In this document: positions 1 through 7,658 of the stretch, piece by piece | Layout: each line of letters begins with the position of its first letter | Position numbering within the stretch: position 1 is the first letter of the stretch | Translations under genes and position numbers: made by a program | The notes under the pieces: generated by a model | What the model was told of the DNA's origin: nothing | The model's database searches: none | The model's input: the letters and a program-made list of their open reading frames with translations, nothing else | NCBI GenBank assembly: GCA_964533515.1 | Contig: CAZHMB010000011.1 | Location: 1 to 20,943, forward strand | Reading direction: 5' to 3' | Source: CAZHMB01 sp964533515 | GTDB lineage: Archaea; Nanobdellota; Nanobdellia; Pacearchaeales; GW2011-AR1 | DNA: 20,943 nt

Positions 1-35
1 CTTTACTACAAATAAAATCAGGAGAAAGCAAAAAA

Positions 36-1241
36 ATGGCAAAAATAAGTCCAGTATCGATAAAGTACATGATACATGCGAATTTTGTAGCCGAAGGTGC
101 GCTTGAAAAACCCGATGTGATCGGGGCGGTGTTCGGACAAACCGAAGGTTTGCTTGGAAACGATCTTGACATGAGAGAACTTCAAAAAGAAGGGAAAATC
201 GGAAGGATCGAAGTTTCATTAGAAAGAAACGGAAAGCAAACAACAGGAGTAATCCAAATCCCGACAGCGATCGATCAGTCAGAAACAACTTTAATTGCAG
301 CCGCAATTGAAACAATTGACAGAATCGGACCAAGCGACGCGCAGATAAATGTTGAAAAAATCGAAGACGTTCGTGGAAACAAAAGAGATTACATCATTGA
401 AAGAGCGAAAAAGTTAATGGAAGATTTCCAAGGAACAAGCTCAAGAGAAATCTCGAACGAAATCAAAGTGTCTTCAAGAACTTCAAGCATTCAATCACAC
501 GGAAAAAACAAATTACCTTGCGGAGATCTTTCAGGAGACGAAATAATCGTAGTTGAAGGAAGAGCCGACGTTGTTAACATGCTAAGACATAATATGAACA
601 ATGTAATCGGAATGCAAGGAACAAAGCTACCAGACGAAATCAAAGAACTAGGAGAATCAAAAACTCTAATTTTATTCGTTGACGGAGACCGTGGCGGAAA
701 GCTAATCGCAAGAAACGTTGTAGACAATGCAAAGGTTTCAAAAATCGCAGTTGCACCTGAAGGAAAAGAAGTCGAAGAACTTGAAGGAAAAGAAATTTTG
801 ATGGCTTTAAGAAAAACAGTTTCACCCGATGAATTTTTATCTCAACCAGATAGAAGAAGTCGGGGAAACTTTTCTAAGCCTCGAAGTTCTTCAAGTTACT
901 CTTCGAGATATTCAGGAAACAGTTCAACAAGTTCTACAGAAAAAGCTGAAGCTCTTGAAATTACAGATGACGTAAAGAAAAAGCTTAAAGAAATCGCGAA
1001 GTCAAACGACGGAAGCGAAAAAGCAATTCTTTTAGATTCAAAGCTTGAAGAAATCAAAGCGGTTTCTGCAAAAACTCTAGCGGGCGCATTGAGAAGAATT
1101 TCAAAGAAACCCTCGGCTCTTGTTATTGACGGAACAGTAACAGGTGGAACATTAAGCGCAGCAGAAGACGCAGGTTGCAAAGTTATCATAGCGAAGAATT
1201 TCGCAAGCGCAGAGACTTCAATCGAACTTCTAAGCATGTAA
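36..1241 (+). CDS. dnaG: Archaeal DnaG-type primase (TOPRIM protein)
   Basis: The 401-residue product is the archaeal form of DnaG, a TOPRIM-fold protein that makes RNA primers in some archaea and is also found bound to the RNA exosome. The N-terminal region carries the family signature EGLLGNDLDMRELQ (about residues 37-50) followed by GKIGRIEV. The TOPRIM core shows VVEGRADV with catalytic Glu174, and VDGDRGG with Asp216 and Asp218, which together bind metal. A Ser/Arg-rich linker at about 273-303 leads to the conserved C-terminal domain (about 310-401). There is no bacterial zinc finger or helicase-binding domain, as expected for the archaeal branch. GGAG at 21-24 lies 11 bases before the ATG and supports this start. 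Its promoter lies outside the window. The call is secure; whether its main job is priming or RNA decay cannot be read from sequence. Confidence 0.96.
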   Translation: MAKISPVSIKYMIHANFVAEGALEKPDVIGAVFGQTEGLLGNDLDMRELQKEGKIGRIEVSLERNGKQTTGVIQIPTAIDQSETTLIAAAIETIDRIGPSDAQINVEKIEDVRGNKRDYIIERAKKLMEDFQGTSSREISNEIKVSSRTSSIQSHGKNKLPCGDLSGDEIIVVEGRADVVNMLRHNMNNVIGMQGTKLPDEIKELGESKTLILFVDGDRGGKLIARNVVDNAKVSKIAVAPEGKEVEELEGKEILMALRKTVSPDEFLSQPDRRSRGNFSKPRSSSSYSSRYSGNSSTSSTEKAEALEITDDVKKKLKEIAKSNDGSEKAILLDSKLEEIKAVSAKTLAGALRRISKKPSALVIDGTVTGGTLSAAEDAGCKVIIAKNFASAETSIELLSM

Positions 1242-1245
1242 GATA

Positions 1246-1279
1246 TTTTTATTTTTTTATTATTCTTTTTATTATTCTT
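1246..1279 (+). terminator. T-tract terminator after dnaG
   Basis: Immediately after the dnaG stop there are repeated T-runs of 4 to 7 broken by single A or C bases, with no stem. This is the usual look of an archaeal intrinsic terminator. It separates dnaG from the AbrB/Cdc48 operon, which has its own TATA boxes downstream. Confidence 0.65.
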
Positions 1280-1321
1280 AAAGATCTGGCGGTAACTAGG
1301 ACATTCTTCACAATATAAAAA

Positions 1322-1405
1322 CTTATAAACCTCGTTCCCATTTTAACCATATCGGCAAAAAGAGATTTATAAAACTTTCACCATCAAACCAAAAAATTTA
1401 TAAAT
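1322..1405 (+). promoter_or_regulatory. Three tandem TATA boxes before the AbrB/Cdc48 operon
   Basis: Three TATA-like elements occur in tandem: CTTATAAAC (1322-1330), TTTATAAAA (1366-1374) and TTTATAAAT (1397-1405). The last is the best placed. An archaeal start about 25 bases downstream would fall near 1426-1428, giving a leader of about 15 bases before the ATG at 1443. It would also put the upstream in-frame ATG at 1416 outside the transcript. The two upstream boxes would give longer leaders. The rest of the 1242-1442 gap shows no gene. Confidence 0.6.
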
Positions 1406-1442
1406 AGCTATTGATATGTATACACTACTAAATATACACAAA

Positions 1443-1796
1443 ATGGCAGACATATTTGACAATAAAATTCTTTGCAACAAATGCGGAAAGGAAATGCAAA
1501 AGGTTCAAGTTAGTAAAAATGGTTTTTCATTTAGGGCAGTTGTTTGTCCAAAGTGCAAAGAGAAGATAATTCATCCAAAGGATGAAGAAGAATATGAGAA
1601 ATATAAAGGTTTAAAAGATAAAGAATTTAGGGTTAAGATGAGACTGGTAGGAAACAGCTATGCTGTTTCAATACCAAAAGAAATAGTTTCATTCATAAGA
1701 GAAATGCAAGAAACAGGAAAAAGAATGGACGACATGGTTCGATTATGTTTCAAGGACATGAACAGCTTAAATTTAAATTTCGGAGATATAGATTAA
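1443..1796 (+). CDS. Zinc-ribbon plus SpoVT/AbrB-like domain protein
   Basis: This is a 117-residue protein. The N-terminus holds a zinc ribbon: CNKCGKEM at about residues 10-17 and VCPKCKEKI at about 34-42 give four metal-binding cysteines. It is followed by a swapped-hairpin SpoVT/AbrB-like segment, RVKMRLVGNSYAVSIPKEIV (about 63-82), the fold used by AbrB-type DNA-binding proteins and antitoxins. The frame stays open to an ATG at 1416, but that codon lies only 11 bases after the best TATA box and would not be transcribed, so the ATG at 1443 is chosen. It is the first gene of the Cdc48 operon, which suggests a local or autogenous regulator. That role is inferred. No toxin partner is recognisable nearby. 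Confidence 0.75.
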   Translation: MADIFDNKILCNKCGKEMQKVQVSKNGFSFRAVVCPKCKEKIIHPKDEEEYEKYKGLKDKEFRVKMRLVGNSYAVSIPKEIVSFIREMQETGKRMDDMVRLCFKDMNSLNLNFGDID

Positions 1797-1991
1797 ATGA
1801 ATAATAACAACAAATTCATAAGCAATGTAGCAGGATTATATGTTTTAACTTTAGTAGTTGGAATAATCTGGCTTTCAATCATTGGGAAGGATTTTGTATC
1901 AAACATGGCGTGGATTATCGGAGCATCTTTAATATATCTCAATATTATATTAATGAAATTAGTAAAAAATCTAGGAGTTAACAAGAAATAA
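1797..1991 (+). CDS. Small two-helix membrane protein
   Basis: This 64-residue protein has two hydrophobic stretches, at about residues 10-29 and 36-56. The short loop between them is GKDFVSNMAW, and the tail is positive (KLVKNLGVNKK), which suggests both termini are cytoplasmic. Its ATG directly follows the stop of the AbrB-like gene with no spacing, and its stop lies 1 base before the Cdc48 ATG, so it is clearly part of the operon. GGAG within its last codons (about 1974-1977) probably serves as the ribosome-binding site for the ATPase. I do not recognise a family. Position suggests a membrane link or adaptor for the unfoldase system, but nothing in the sequence proves that. Confidence 0.65.
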   Translation: MNNNNKFISNVAGLYVLTLVVGIIWLSIIGKDFVSNMAWIIGASLIYLNIILMKLVKNLGVNKK

Positions 1992-1992
1992 C

Positions 1993-4959
1993 ATGGCAGA
2001 AAAAAACAAAAAACAAAATTCAATAGAATTACGAGTTGTAGAAGCTTTGCAAGACGACGCGTACAAGGGAATTGCAAGAATCGACCATAGCATAATGAGC
2101 GAGCTTAACATCAAGCGAGGAGACGTGGTTTTAATAAAAGGAAATCGGGAAACTGTTGCCATAGCTGATAGAGCTTACCCTGCAGACGTAGGGGATGGAA
2201 CAATAAGAATCGATGGTATTTTAAGAAGAAACGCAAAAACTGGAATCGGAGACGTTGTTCAAATTTCTAAGGCCAAAATTAAAGAAGCAAAAAAAATAGT
2301 AATCGCTCCAGCTCAAGAAGGAGTTATGGTTCAAACAAACGACCCTGAAGGATTAAAAAGAGGTTTGTTAGGAAGAGCAGTTCTCAAAGGAGACTTATTT
2401 GTTATGGGTGGCGTTCAAAGAAGAAGAAATTTAATGTCAGAAGAATTCGGAGACTTAGATGACATATTTGGAAACTTTGGAGAACTCTTCGGAAACACGG
2501 GAGGAAGACTTGGAGGGGCATCACAATTAAAATTTATAGTAGCTTCGACAAATCCTGCACAACCAGTTTACATTTCTGAAAACACAGAGGTAGTCTTAAA
2601 TCCAAAAGCAGTTGAGATTAGCGACGAGAAAATACCTGAAATTAATTACGAAGATATCGGAGGATTGAACAACGAAATAAAAAAGATAAGGGAAATGGTT
2701 GAGATTCCCTTAAAGCATCCAGAGATTTTTAACAAATTAGGTGTTGAACCCCCAAAAGGAGTTCTATTACATGGCCCGCCAGGAACAGGTAAAACCCTTT
2801 TAGCAAAGGCTGTTGCAAACGAAAGCGAAGCAAATTTTATTTTGTTAAACGGTCCAGAAATAATGTCAAAGTATTACGGTGAATCCGAAAAGAAAATAAG
2901 AGACATCTTTGAAGAAGCTGAAAAATCCGCACCCTCAATAATTTTCATAGATGAAATAGATGCTATTGCTCCAAAAAGAGAAGACGTCCAGGGAGAAGTT
3001 GAGCGAAGAGTTGTTTCTCAGATATTAACAACGATGGACGGTTTAAAGTCACGTGGAAAAGTTATTGTTATTGGTGCAACAAACAGAGTTAATGCTCTTG
3101 ATCCCGCGTTAAGACGACCAGGAAGATTCGACAGAGAACTTGAAGTTGGAGTACCCGGAAAACCCGGAAGACTTGCTATACTAAAAATCCATACAAGAGG
3201 AATGCCTTTGGACCATTGGGATCCAACGGTAGCAAAACAAATATTAATGGAAAGATTAGACTTGTTTGATGGAAATGCTACTGTTAAAATAGAGAAGATA
3301 GAAGATGAGATAACCAAGGATAAATCTTCGCAACAAAAAAATAGAAGAAAAATAAGAGAGAACTCCTCGAAGACAGTTTTGATTAAAGATAATCTTTTGA
3401 AGATTTCTCGATCATTAAAAAAACTTGAGCTAGATTATGAGCGAGGGAACGGAGACAATTATTATGATATTAATAATCAAAAAAAGGAATACGAAAAACA
3501 AAAAAATTCTTTATTGGACATAGAAGAAGAGCAAGAAAATTTAAATTCAGAGATAAACACCTTAAAGATAAAGATAAAAAAAAGGGAAAATGATAGAATT
3601 ATTCTTGAAAAAAATAAAAGAATAATTGGTAAAAGACAAAAAGAAATAAAAGAAAATAAACCTTTAATTCAAAAACTTCTAAACAGTATAGAAAGTTTAA
3701 AAGATATCTTGTTAACAAGAGGAGAGGAAGATGCTAGAAGAATATTTGTGGAAAAGAATTTAAATGAGAAAGGGGAACTATATAATCTTTTAATAGAAGA
3801 TCTAATCTCAACAAAAATTATTTCAGGTGAATTAGTAGAAGATATTCGTAAAAAATCTATTCCCTTGATGCTTAGTGAATTGGCTGGTCCAACACACGGT
3901 TTCGTCGGGGCAGATTTAGAAGCTCTCGCAAAAGAATCAGCAATGAACGTTCTAAGAAAAGTTCTTCCAGAAATGATCCTCGATAGAGTTGAAGAAGTTC
4001 CTCCCGAGATTTTAGAAAAATTAATAATCAAACACATAGATTTCAAAGATGCTTTGAAAACAGTCCGACCTTCAGCAATGAGAGAAGTTTTGGTTGAAAC
4101 GCCGAATGTGAATTGGGAAGATGTTGGAGGGTTAAAGGAGGTTAAAGCCGAATTAAAAGAAGCCATTGAATGGCCTTTAAAATATCCTGAAAGTTTTGAA
4201 AGAATGGGAATACGGCCAAACAGAGGAATCTTACTTTACGGACCTCCAGGAACAGGTAAAACACTTTTAGCAAAAGCCGTTGCAAAGGAATCTGAAGCAA
4301 ATTTCATCCAAGTTAAAGGTCCAAGTTTGTTAAGTATGTGGGTCGGAAAATCTGAAGAAGGTATAAGAAAGATTTTCGAAAGAGCAAGACAAGTTGCGCC
4401 TTGTGTTATATTCTTCGATGAAATAGATTCAATCGCAGGAAAAAGGGGCGGTCATGATTCTAGCGGAAGGGTTACTGAAAGAGTTCTAAATCAATTACTT
4501 GCTGAGATGGATGGTCTTGAAGATTTGAAAGACATCTTAGTTATAGCTGCTACAAATCGTCCTGATATGTTAGATCAAGCAATTCTACGTCCCGGAAGAT
4601 TTGATAAAATATTATTAGTAACATCACCAGAAGAAAAAGCAAGGGAACAAATTCTATCAGTTCACACTAAAGGAATGGCTATCGCAAAAGATGTAAACAT
4701 AAAAGATTTAGCTAAAAAGTCTCACGGTTTCACAGGCGCAGACCTTGAAGGTTTAGCAAGGGAAGCAGCGATGCTTGCTTTAAGAGAAGACATCAACGCA
4801 AAAAACGTAAAGAAGGAACATTTCATGACAGCAATTAACAAGATAAAACCAAGCGTTACAGAAGATTCGCTTAAGGCCTACAAAAAAGTTGAAGAAAGTT
4901 TCTTGAACAAAGCAAAAGCAGCAGTCGGCCAAGAAGCCGGAAAGAATTATTTTGGATAA
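1993..4959 (+). CDS. cdc48: Cdc48/VAT-type double AAA+ ATPase with a coiled-coil insertion in D1
   Basis: This 988-residue Cdc48/p97/VAT-family unfoldase would pull apart proteins by ATP-driven threading. The N-domain has a double-psi barrel (about 9-95) and a second lobe (about 98-205). D1 has Walker A GPPGTGKT at 261-268, Walker B IIFIDEID at 316-323 with Asp320 and Glu321, sensor ATNR, and RRPGRFD. D2 has Walker A at 750-757, Walker B VIFFDEID at 805-812 and LRPGRFD. Both sites look active. Archaeal relatives are about 730-750 residues; the surplus is mostly a charged insert of about 210 residues at about 407-626, between GMPL and THGFVGADL of the D1 helical subdomain. Normally about 15 residues lie there. 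The N-domain linker also holds an FG/D-rich stretch at 151-168. The C-terminus (NYFG) is not a clean HbYX proteasome-docking motif. An Hsp20 gene and a second Cdc48 follow. Confidence 0.95.
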   Translation: MAEKNKKQNSIELRVVEALQDDAYKGIARIDHSIMSELNIKRGDVVLIKGNRETVAIADRAYPADVGDGTIRIDGILRRNAKTGIGDVVQISKAKIKEAKKIVIAPAQEGVMVQTNDPEGLKRGLLGRAVLKGDLFVMGGVQRRRNLMSEEFGDLDDIFGNFGELFGNTGGRLGGASQLKFIVASTNPAQPVYISENTEVVLNPKAVEISDEKIPEINYEDIGGLNNEIKKIREMVEIPLKHPEIFNKLGVEPPKGVLLHGPPGTGKTLLAKAVANESEANFILLNGPEIMSKYYGESEKKIRDIFEEAEKSAPSIIFIDEIDAIAPKREDVQGEVERRVVSQILTTMDGLKSRGKVIVIGATNRVNALDPALRRPGRFDRELEVGVPGKPGRLAILKIHTRGMPLDHWDPTVAKQILMERLDLFDGNATVKIEKIEDEITKDKSSQQKNRRKIRENSSKTVLIKDNLLKISRSLKKLELDYERGNGDNYYDINNQKKEYEKQKNSLLDIEEEQENLNSEINTLKIKIKKRENDRIILEKNKRIIGKRQKEIKENKPLIQKLLNSIESLKDILLTRGEEDARRIFVEKNLNEKGELYNLLIEDLISTKIISGELVEDIRKKSIPLMLSELAGPTHGFVGADLEALAKESAMNVLRKVLPEMILDRVEEVPPEILEKLIIKHIDFKDALKTVRPSAMREVLVETPNVNWEDVGGLKEVKAELKEAIEWPLKYPESFERMGIRPNRGILLYGPPGTGKTLLAKAVAKESEANFIQVKGPSLLSMWVGKSEEGIRKIFERARQVAPCVIFFDEIDSIAGKRGGHDSSGRVTERVLNQLLAEMDGLEDLKDILVIAATNRPDMLDQAILRPGRFDKILLVTSPEEKAREQILSVHTKGMAIAKDVNIKDLAKKSHGFTGADLEGLAREAAMLALREDINAKNVKKEHFMTAINKIKPSVTEDSLKAYKKVEESFLNKAKAAVGQEAGKNYFG
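3211..3870 (+). other. Coiled-coil insertion encoded inside the D1 module of the first Cdc48
   Basis: This segment encodes about residues 407-626 of the ATPase. It is dominated by Lys, Glu, Gln, Asn, Ile and Leu with heptad-like spacing (examples: LLKISRSLKKLELDYE, LLDIEEEQENLNSEINTLK, QKLLNSIESLKDILL) and almost no Gly or Pro, as in long antiparallel coiled coils. The reading frame is unbroken and ordinary Cdc48 sequence resumes at once on the far side. The segment is visibly richer in A than its flanks. It replaces the short linker before the THGFVGADL helix. There are no intein splice residues. Insert boundaries are approximate to about 10 residues. Confidence 0.85.
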
Positions 4960-4964
4960 ATAAA

Positions 4965-5369
4965 ATGGGATTTTTTAATGATGACAATGGATTTGGAATA
5001 GAAGATTTTTTTAACAGGTTAACTGGAGAAGGAGTTACAGAGTATACTTCAATTGGCCCAGGAGGGGAAAAGACGTCTCATAAAAAACAAACAAACAATT
5101 CTTTAAGAATGCCATTTAATTATGTGAAAGGTATAAAAAGGAATTTTTTTATATTTGATTTCTCCGGGAAAAAGAACCCCTCTATTGATATTAAGGATGA
5201 AGAAATAATAAATGACTATGGAGAAAAGTTTAAAACTGGGAAAAAAGCTTTAGAAATAAAGACAAACGAAGAAATTGTTGGAGAATATCTTTTACCTAAA
5301 AAGATAAAATTAAAAAATTTGGATTGGACGTTTACAAATGGGATCTTGGAGGTATTTTTTAGAAGATGA
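4965..5369 (+). CDS. Divergent small heat-shock protein (Hsp20/alpha-crystallin domain)
   Basis: This 134-residue protein resembles small heat-shock proteins, ATP-independent holdases that bind unfolding proteins. A Phe/Asp/Gly-rich N-terminus (MGFFNDDNGFGIEDFFNRL) is followed by an alpha-crystallin-like strand region from about residue 58 (RNFFIFDFSG) to the end. The last part matches the family's closing strands: ALEIKTNEEIVGEYLLPKKI then WTFTNGILEVFF, where the A-x-x-x-NG-x-L-x-V pattern appears as TFTNGILEV. The protein stops directly after that strand, so the usual C-terminal tail with an I-x-I motif, needed for large oligomers in most sHSPs, is missing. The ATG is 5 bases after the Cdc48 stop, and the stop overlaps the next Cdc48 start by 4 bases (ATGA), implying translational coupling. 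The family call is good but the sequence is divergent. Confidence 0.75.
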   Translation: MGFFNDDNGFGIEDFFNRLTGEGVTEYTSIGPGGEKTSHKKQTNNSLRMPFNYVKGIKRNFFIFDFSGKKNPSIDIKDEEIINDYGEKFKTGKKALEIKTNEEIVGEYLLPKKIKLKNLDWTFTNGILEVFFRR

Positions 5370-7594
5370 AAAATGATAAATTTGTATTAGAAGTAATAGA
5401 AGCTGAAAAAGATTATGCAGAAAAAAATGTGATTACTCTTTCTTCGGAGGATATGCATCTCTTAGAAATTGTTTCAGGAGATATTTTAAAATTATCTGGA
5501 GAAAAAGAATTGTATTTTAGAGCGATTAGAACAAATTGTGAAAGGGGAAAAATCGGTTTAGATGGCTCCATGAGATCGGTATTAGGGGTTTCCGTTGGAG
5601 AAAAAATAGCTGTTGAAAAAGCCCAAAATTTTTCAGAGCTAAAATCCATCACCTTATCAATTTTACCCCACGAAGATTTTTCAAATGAAGAATTAACAGC
5701 ATATAACTCTCAGCTTTCTAAGAGCGGGACTTTACAAAAGTTATTAATAGACTCGCCAATCACCCTTGGGCAGAAAATTGCTATTCCAACAAATGTAGGA
5801 AAATTAATTTATTCAGTGGCCAAAACTTTACCCAAAAAAAATATTTCTGGAATAATCACTAGCAATACTAAAATAGATTTCTCACAAGAAGTAGGAGAAG
5901 GCTCTGGAACGAATATTTATTATGAAGACATCGGAGGTTTAAAAGAAGAAATTGAAAAAATACGAGAGATGGTTGAATTTCCTATGAGGCATCCAGATAT
6001 TTTTCAAAAGTTGGGAATTAATGCTCCTAAAGGAGTTTTACTTACTGGTCCCCCTGGAACAGGTAAAACACTTTTAGCAAAAGCAGTTGCAAATGAAACT
6101 GAAGCAAAATTTGTATCTATCGCAGGACCAGAAATTATGAGTAAATATCATGGCGGGTCTGAAGAAAATTTAAGAGCAAAATTTGAAGAAGCTGAAAAAT
6201 CCGCACCCTCGATAATTTTCATAGATGAGATTGATGCAATTGCTCCAAAAAGAGGGGAAACTCACGACCAAGCAGAAAAAAGGGTCGTTACACAATTATT
6301 AACTCTAATGGATGGTTTAAAATCTCGTGGACAGATTGTAGTTATGGCCGCGACAAATCGTCCTGAAGATCTTGATGAGGCTTTAAGACGGCCAGGAAGA
6401 TTCGATAGAGAATTAAAAATCAACCCCCCGTCTGAAATAGGAAGAACAGAAATCCTTAAAATCCACACTCGAAGCATGCCCTTAGAAGATAGAGAAAGTT
6501 TGTTAAAAGAATTTGCAAAAAAAACAATTGGATATACTGGTGCAGATTTAGAAGTTTTGTGTAAAGAAGCGGCACTACATTCTATAAAACCTTTTTACTC
6601 ACAATTAATTGGTTTTGATGAATCCGAAGAAACTTCTAAAGAAATAAATAAAAAACAAGAATTGATTTCTCAAATAAAGATCTCCCGAGAAAATTTTCTT
6701 TATGCTATGAAAGTAGTTGAACCCTCGGCAATGCGTGAAGTTTTAATCAATAAGCCAGATGTTCATTGGTCAGATGTCGGAGGATTAGAAGAAGCAAAAG
6801 AAAAATTAAGGGAACTTATTGAATTACCTCTAATGAGGCCAGATCTATATTCTGCGGCAGGCATAAAACCTAGCAAAGGAGTTTTACTTTATGGTCCTCC
6901 GGGAACGGGAAAAACACTTTTAGCTAAAGCTGTGGCTACTGAAGCTAAAGCGAATTTTATTTCTATTAAAGGCCCCGAATTAATGAGTAAATGGGTTGGC
7001 GAAAGTGAAAAACATGTTAGAGAAATATTCAAAAAAGCGAAACAAGTTGCTCCGGTAATTATTTTCTTTGACGAATTTGATAGTATTTCAAAACTTCGGG
7101 GAAGTTCAATGAATGACTCAACTGAAAAGATAGTTAATCAATTACTTTCAGAGTTGGATGGTGTTGAAGAACTTGAGAATATTATGATTATCGCCGCAAC
7201 AAATAGAAAAGATTTAATTGATCCGGCATTATTAAGACCCGGAAGAATAGATGCTATAGTAGAATTAAAAGTTCCCGATGCTGCGACAAGAGAAGAAATT
7301 TTTAAAGTTCATACAAAAAACATGCCTTTAGAAAAAGGGGTCTCGATAAAAAATTATATCAAAAAAACTGAAAATTGGTCTGGAGCAGAAATAGAAGCTA
7401 TATGTAGAAATGCGGGCATCAATGCTATAAAAAGAGTCTATTCTTCAAAAGAAAAAATCCTTAAGATAAAACAATCAGATTTTGAGTATTCTTTTAAGGA
7501 AGTTGCTAAGTCTTTAGAAAAAGAAATCGGGGAGGAAGCCAAATCTAAAAATCTTCCTTCTTTGAAAACGGCCCGTTCCAAAAAGAAAAAATAA
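5366..7594 (+). CDS. Second Cdc48/VAT-type double AAA+ ATPase, without insertion
   Basis: This 742-residue Cdc48 paralogue is the normal archaeal length. The N-domain (about 1-165) is recognisable but much more divergent than in the neighbouring paralogue. D1 has GPPGTGKT at 228-235, IIFIDEID at 283-290, AATNRP and RRPGRFD. D2 has GPPGTGKT at 510-517 and a Walker B that reads IIFFDEFD (Asp569, Glu570), with LRPGRID in place of LRPGRFD. The catalytic residues are intact. The tail is Lys-rich (ARSKKKK) with no HbYX motif. GGAGGT at 5347-5352 lies 13 bases before the ATG, inside the Hsp20 gene. Parts of the D1 DNA are almost identical to the first paralogue. Two double-ring Cdc48 genes in one operon suggest a division of labour or mixed assemblies; this is inference. 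Confidence 0.94.
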   Translation: MKNDKFVLEVIEAEKDYAEKNVITLSSEDMHLLEIVSGDILKLSGEKELYFRAIRTNCERGKIGLDGSMRSVLGVSVGEKIAVEKAQNFSELKSITLSILPHEDFSNEELTAYNSQLSKSGTLQKLLIDSPITLGQKIAIPTNVGKLIYSVAKTLPKKNISGIITSNTKIDFSQEVGEGSGTNIYYEDIGGLKEEIEKIREMVEFPMRHPDIFQKLGINAPKGVLLTGPPGTGKTLLAKAVANETEAKFVSIAGPEIMSKYHGGSEENLRAKFEEAEKSAPSIIFIDEIDAIAPKRGETHDQAEKRVVTQLLTLMDGLKSRGQIVVMAATNRPEDLDEALRRPGRFDRELKINPPSEIGRTEILKIHTRSMPLEDRESLLKEFAKKTIGYTGADLEVLCKEAALHSIKPFYSQLIGFDESEETSKEINKKQELISQIKISRENFLYAMKVVEPSAMREVLINKPDVHWSDVGGLEEAKEKLRELIELPLMRPDLYSAAGIKPSKGVLLYGPPGTGKTLLAKAVATEAKANFISIKGPELMSKWVGESEKHVREIFKKAKQVAPVIIFFDEFDSISKLRGSSMNDSTEKIVNQLLSELDGVEELENIMIIAATNRKDLIDPALLRPGRIDAIVELKVPDAATREEIFKVHTKNMPLEKGVSIKNYIKKTENWSGAEIEAICRNAGINAIKRVYSSKEKILKIKQSDFEYSFKEVAKSLEKEIGEEAKSKNLPSLKTARSKKKK

Positions 7595-7658
7595 GTTGAA
7601 AGGGGGGCTGTAAAAGATTAGCGTGCAATGATTTCTTGTAAAGAAAATAATAATTAAT

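Noticed and set aside
1242..1442. Small RNA gene in the gap after dnaG
   Set aside because: Tandem TATA boxes could drive one, but I see no stable stem or terminator between them and the next gene.
3211..3870. Intein or mobile insertion inside the Cdc48 gene
   Set aside because: No Cys/Ser at the upstream edge, no His-Asn at the downstream edge, and no endonuclease motifs. The segment is a continuous charged coiled coil.
3669..4166. Long antisense open frame within the first Cdc48 gene
   Set aside because: It is a shadow of the Cdc48 coding frame. It has no promoter, ribosome-binding site or recognisable domain.
4924..4959. HbYX proteasome-docking motif at the end of the first Cdc48
   Set aside because: The protein ends NYFG; the Tyr is third from the end, so it does not fit the hydrophobic-Tyr-any pattern. 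The second Cdc48 ends in lysines.
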